The notes beneath the pieces were generated by a model. The model was not told the DNA's origin. It saw only the letters and a list, made by a program, of their open reading frames with translations, and searched no databases. Positions 5,941 through 8,757 of a DNA stretch of 8,757 nucleotides are shown here, piece by piece; within the stretch, counting starts at the first letter, position 1; each line of letters opens with the position of its first letter. This stretch comes from Methanosarcinaceae archaeon. GTDB lineage: Archaea > Halobacteriota > Methanosarcinia > Methanosarcinales > Methanosarcinaceae. The stretch is from NCBI GenBank assembly GCA_030594665.1, contig JAUVET010000047.1, positions 1 to 8,757 on the forward strand. The letters run 5' to 3'. Position numbers and translations under genes: made by a program.

Positions 5941-7137
5941 ATGATCGGAATTTCAAAACTTTACTGTGGGACTGTGGAACCATCAGATGCGCTGAGGTAT
6001 GAGCGCGATTCAAGTAAATTGCCTTCGCATCTTTTGCAGTTCTCAAAGGACAAAAAGCCTGTTGTGGTTTGGAATATGGGCAGGCGCTGTAATCTCAGAT
6101 GCGTGCACTGTTATGCCCAGTCCAAAGACATTGAGTATGAGGACGAACTGACCACAGAGCAGGGCAAGGAACTGATCGATGACCTGGCTGAATTCGGTTC
6201 ACCTGTGATTCTTTTCTCAGGCGGGGAACCTACCATGCGCAAAGATCTTCCTGAACTTGCAGAGTATGCAAAGTCCAAGGGAATGCGCGCTGTGATCTCT
6301 ACAAACGGCACACTTATCGATGAGAAAATGGCAAAGGTGCTGAAGAAGATCGGTTTGTCGTATGTGGGTATATCGCTTGATGGTGTGAGGGAGACCAATG
6401 ATAAGTTCAGGGGCGTTCCCGGTGCGTTCGATGCGGCGATAGATGGGCTTCGCAACTGCATGAAGGAAGATATCAAGGTGGGACTTCGTTTTACCATCAA
6501 CAAGAAGAATGTGATGGATATTCCTGCAATATTCGATATTATCGAAGAGGAAGGCATTCCCCGTGTTTGTTTCTATCATCTTGTGTACGCGGGACGCGGC
6601 ACAAAACTTGTGGAGGATGATCTGACTCATGAAGAAAGTCGCAAGGTGCTAGATCTTATTATGGACAGGACAAAAGCATTGCATGACAAGGGCATGCCTG
6701 TTGAGGTTTTGACCGTGGACAACCACTGTGATGGTCCATACGTTTACCTGCGCCTGTTGAAAGAGGATCCTGAGCGTGCCAAGGAAGTGTATGACCTGCT
6801 TATGATGAATCAGGGCAATTCTACCGGCATCGGTATTGGTTGCGTTTCATGGGACGGTTCCGTACATGCTGACCAGTTTTGGAGACATTATTCATTTGGC
6901 AATGTCAAGGACAGGAAATTCAGTGAGATCTGGACCGATACAAGCGATGAACTGATGGCTGGTCTTAAGGATCGCAAGCCGCTTATCAAGGCAAATGCCG
7001 ACAGGTGTGCGAAATGTAAATGGTTAGAGATCTGCAACGGTAACTTCCGTGTACGAGCAGAGGCTATTTACGACAATGTGTGGGCAGATGACCCTGCATG
7101 CTATTTGACGAAAGAAGAGATCGGGTACGACGAATAA
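5941..7137 (+). CDS. ahbC: 12,18-didecarboxysiroheme deacetylase (radical SAM, AhbC)
   Basis: In the siroheme-dependent (Ahb) heme pathway AhbC removes the acetate side chains of 12,18-didecarboxysiroheme to give iron-coproporphyrin III, which AhbD then converts to heme. The 398-residue protein has the radical SAM cluster motif C50-x3-C54-x2-C57 (RRCNLRCVHCYA) and the SAM-binding GGEP in FSGGEPTMRKDL. A C-terminal SPASM-like set comprises C301 (GIGCVSWDG), C356, C359, C365 and C387, which should bind an auxiliary 4Fe-4S cluster. The N terminus MIGISKLYCGTVEPSDALRY and the VDNHCDGPYVYLRLL and HADQFWRHYSFGNV segments are those I recall for methanogen AhbC rather than AhbD or NirJ. It closes the tetrapyrrole block and is followed by a hairpin/poly-T signal. 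AhbA/B and AhbD are not in the window. Its presence implies the organism makes heme, as cytochrome-bearing methanogens do. Confidence 0.9.
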   Translation: MIGISKLYCGTVEPSDALRYERDSSKLPSHLLQFSKDKKPVVVWNMGRRCNLRCVHCYAQSKDIEYEDELTTEQGKELIDDLAEFGSPVILFSGGEPTMRKDLPELAEYAKSKGMRAVISTNGTLIDEKMAKVLKKIGLSYVGISLDGVRETNDKFRGVPGAFDAAIDGLRNCMKEDIKVGLRFTINKKNVMDIPAIFDIIEEEGIPRVCFYHLVYAGRGTKLVEDDLTHEESRKVLDLIMDRTKALHDKGMPVEVLTVDNHCDGPYVYLRLLKEDPERAKEVYDLLMMNQGNSTGIGIGCVSWDGSVHADQFWRHYSFGNVKDRKFSEIWTDTSDELMAGLKDRKPLIKANADRCAKCKWLEICNGNFRVRAEAIYDNVWADDPACYLTKEEIGYDE

Positions 7138-7152
7138 CTGTTGATTTGGATG

Positions 7153-7207
7153 CAAGGTGGGGCTTTGGTTCCTGCCTTGTGATGTTTCTTTTTTCACATT
7201 TTTTTTT
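7153..7207 (+). terminator. Hairpin and poly-T terminator after ahbC
   Basis: CAAGGTGGG (7153-7161) pairs with CCTGCCTTG (7171-7179) through a 9-bp stem that includes two G-T wobbles, with a 9-base loop. T6 (7189-7194) and T9 (7199-7207) tracts follow. Archaeal transcription ends at such T tracts, and this one begins 52 bases after the ahbC stop, so it very likely ends the tetrapyrrole transcript. Confidence 0.65.
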
Positions 7208-7210
7208 ATA

Positions 7211-7267
7211 TGTAAGATTATAATGACACATAATTTCATATTTATGTAGATTATAATCCCACACATA
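7211..7267. repeat. Two related TGT..ATTATAAT..ACA dyads
   Basis: Two imperfect direct repeats, 7211-7232 and 7245-7267, share TGTA, GATTATAAT and CACATA. Each is itself a dyad: TGT, 2-3 bases, the palindrome ATTATAAT, 3 bases, ACA. They lie in the 222-base convergent spacer between ahbC and the iorA-like gene. Paired half-site spacing suggests protein binding, but no gene start is close enough to name a target, and AT-rich spacer sequence could produce this by chance. Apart from this and the terminator I see nothing else in the spacer. Confidence 0.4.
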
Positions 7268-7359
7268 GGAAGATTAGAAGATGAGATAGCGTTCATCCCT
7301 CTCTGGAAATGGCTGCTTGTAGACTGAATACTCCAAGTTCGTTGCAGTACATCAAAACA

Positions 7360-8757
7360 TCAATATTTCCTGCACTTCCCCTTAACAAAAATTACCGAAA
7401 CCCCACGCTTGCCCAGTTTTTCATTTATCAGTTCAAGCAGAGTTCCATCCACGCCCGTATCAATATCAAAACTAGATACATCCGCAACCTCTGCTCGCAC
7501 GACATCAGTCAGATCAGGAACATTCTGTCCGCCTGTCATTGCAGCAACCTCATTCTGAAGTACGATGACCACCACATCAAACCCGCAGTGAACAGCATTG
7601 ATGAGCCCAACGATCCCTGAATGCGCCAGACCAAAATCACCGATGACCGCGATTCCTTTTTTCTCGAATCCGCACGCAACCGCTATGGATGAACCCAGGG
7701 CAAAGCCCGTGTCCACCGCTTCCAGTGGCGCGGGAGCGCTGCGTACCGAACAACCGAGGTCGCCTGCGACCATCACGTCAAGGTCATGCAGGATGTGATA
7801 CAAAGGCATGTATGGACAATCATCACATATCGAACGCACTCCCCTGCCGGCGATCGTCTGGATGTCGGTGTATTTGACCACTGTGTCATTATTGATGTGG
7901 TCAAGTGCATATTCAATATGCTCGACATCGACCTGCCCGTATGGGAGATGTCCTGTCTTTTTCCCCAATACGTTATCAAGTACGCATAGATGAGATTCAA
8001 TGAACGCTTCGGTTTCCTCAACAATAAGGACGCGCTTGTGTGCCTTCACAAATTCGCGCACGGTATTGAAAGGGATCGGGTTCACCATGCCAAGTTCGAG
8101 ATGTGAAACATTGGTGCGCGTGTCCAGAACATTGGCGACCAACGCGGAAGGGTAGCCTGATGAGATGATACCAACATTTCCATTTCCACCCTCACCTCCC
8201 AGTCCCATTGTAAGCCTGTTAAAAGACGTATGTTCTGCTTCTTCCACAAGTTTGGGGTAAGACTCAATGTGAAACTTTCCGTGTTTTCCTCGCATTGTGA
8301 TCGACCATATTGACCTATCAAAGACCACTTTGTGTGTATCATGCTGCGACCTTTTTATTCTCTTAATCGCACTTTCGCTTATCTCCAGCCTGTGTGTGAT
8401 CCTGATGATCACAGGTGCACTAACCTGCTCCGATAATTCAAATGCCTTTACAACAGCACTGTATGCGTCCTGCGGTGTTGATGGATCATATACCGCGACC
8501 TCAGCGATCTCGCCATACCATCGGGAATCCTGTTCATTCTGGGAAGCGGCAACTCCCGGGTCATCACCTGCAAATATCACTAGGCCTGCACCGATCGTGT
8601 GTGTCGCGGATGTTACCAGAGGGTCTGACAATACGTTCATGCCAACGTGTTTGGTGAGTACGAGCGCACGTCTGCCCGATACCGATGCACCCAGCGCACC
8701 CTCAAGCGCGACCTTCTCATTTGTCATCCATTTTGCATCGATGGTCGTATTTGAATC
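7360..8757 (-). CDS. iorA: Indolepyruvate ferredoxin oxidoreductase alpha-subunit-like protein (5' end outside window), lacking the ferredoxin domain
   Basis: IorA with IorB oxidises arylpyruvates (indole-, phenyl-, hydroxyphenylpyruvate) to aryl-acetyl-CoA with ferredoxin, or runs in reverse in methanogens to make aromatic amino acids from aryl acids. The frame is open to the right edge (DSNTTIDAKWMTNEKVALE), giving 465 visible residues; about 60 N-terminal residues are missing. Seen in order: the pyrimidine-domain NEKVALEGALGAS; LTKHVGMNVLSDPL; the DSRWYGEIAEVAVYDPSTPQDAY stretch; the Rossmann-like domain; and the TPP-binding domain with CDDCP, AGDLGCS, GDFGLAHSGIVGLINAV (GDF at 7633-7641) and AMTGGQ (7525-7542). 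The usual LDN of the TPP site reads LQN here. It stops right after VSVIFVKGKCRKY, where family members continue into two 4Fe-4S motifs. No frame downstream restores them. iorB is not in the window and could lie upstream. A related TPP oxidoreductase without ferredoxin domain is possible. Confidence 0.83.
   Translation of the reverse strand, partial: DSNTTIDAKWMTNEKVALEGALGASVSGRRALVLTKHVGMNVLSDPLVTSATHTIGAGLVIFAGDDPGVAASQNEQDSRWYGEIAEVAVYDPSTPQDAYSAVVKAFELSEQVSAPVIIRITHRLEISESAIKRIKRSQHDTHKVVFDRSIWSITMRGKHGKFHIESYPKLVEEAEHTSFNRLTMGLGGEGGNGNVGIISSGYPSALVANVLDTRTNVSHLELGMVNPIPFNTVREFVKAHKRVLIVEETEAFIESHLCVLDNVLGKKTGHLPYGQVDVEHIEYALDHINNDTVVKYTDIQTIAGRGVRSICDDCPYMPLYHILHDLDVMVAGDLGCSVRSAPAPLEAVDTGFALGSSIAVACGFEKKGIAVIGDFGLAHSGIVGLINAVHCGFDVVVIVLQNEVAAMTGGQNVPDLTDVVRAEVADVSSFDIDTGVDGTLLELINEKLGKRGVSVIFVKGKCRKY

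Noticed and set aside
6111..6557. 148-codon open frame on the minus strand inside ahbC
   Set aside because: Antisense shadow of a conserved radical SAM gene; Ser/Ile-rich with no domain features.
7293..7379. Shifted-frame extension of the iorA-like gene (about 28 codons on the minus strand)
   Set aside because: Considered as a frameshift that would restore the missing ferredoxin domain, but it has a single Cys, no 4Fe-4S motif and soon stops, so it does not rescue the domain.
1..8757. CRISPR array, insertion sequence, tRNA or rRNA genes
   Set aside because: No regularly spaced repeats, transposase-like frames, terminal inverted repeats flanking a gene, or cloverleaf/rRNA signatures were seen on either strand.

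Overview
The window reads as ordinary chromosomal DNA of a methanogenic archaeon, most likely in the Methanosarcinales (Methanosarcinaceae-like). The grounds are an archaeal Hel308 helicase end, a DUF1699-type protein typical of that group, a GpgS-like compatible-solute glycosyltransferase, an AhbC of the siroheme-dependent heme route used by cytochrome-bearing methanogens, GGTG/GGAG ribosome binding sites and AT-rich archaeal-style promoters. This taxonomic call is an inference from gene content.

Layout from left to right: (1) the C-terminal end of Hel308 (+), cut by the window edge; (2) hisD (+), histidinol dehydrogenase, with all catalytic and zinc residues present; (3) a DUF1699-like gene (+) of unknown function; (4) a convergent spacer with a hairpin/T-run and a 13-bp tandem repeat; (5) gpgS-like glucosyl-3-phosphoglycerate synthase (-); (6) a 279-bp AT-rich divergent promoter region with several dyads, one a 14-bp perfect palindrome next to a likely TATA box; (7) a four-gene same-strand tetrapyrrole block (+): cobA (uroporphyrinogen-III methyltransferase), hemD (uroporphyrinogen-III synthase), a small HesB/IscA-like gene starting at TTG, and ahbC (radical SAM 12,18-didecarboxysiroheme deacetylase); (8) a convergent spacer with a hairpin/poly-T terminator and two related dyads; (9) an iorA-like gene (-), cut at its 5' end by the window edge, that stops before the usual C-terminal ferredoxin domain.

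The coherent unit is the tetrapyrrole block. HemD closes uroporphyrinogen III, CobA methylates it to precorrin-2 (the branch to siroheme, cobalamin and F430), and AhbC acts two steps past siroheme on the way to heme. The HesB-like protein in the middle could supply Fe-S clusters to AhbC. No mobile element, CRISPR array, rRNA or tRNA was seen. I did not find a clear new multi-gene system. The points most worth a second look are the cobA promoter palindromes, the HesB-like gene inside the heme block, the IorA without ferredoxin domain, and the possible PCNA-binding tail of Hel308.
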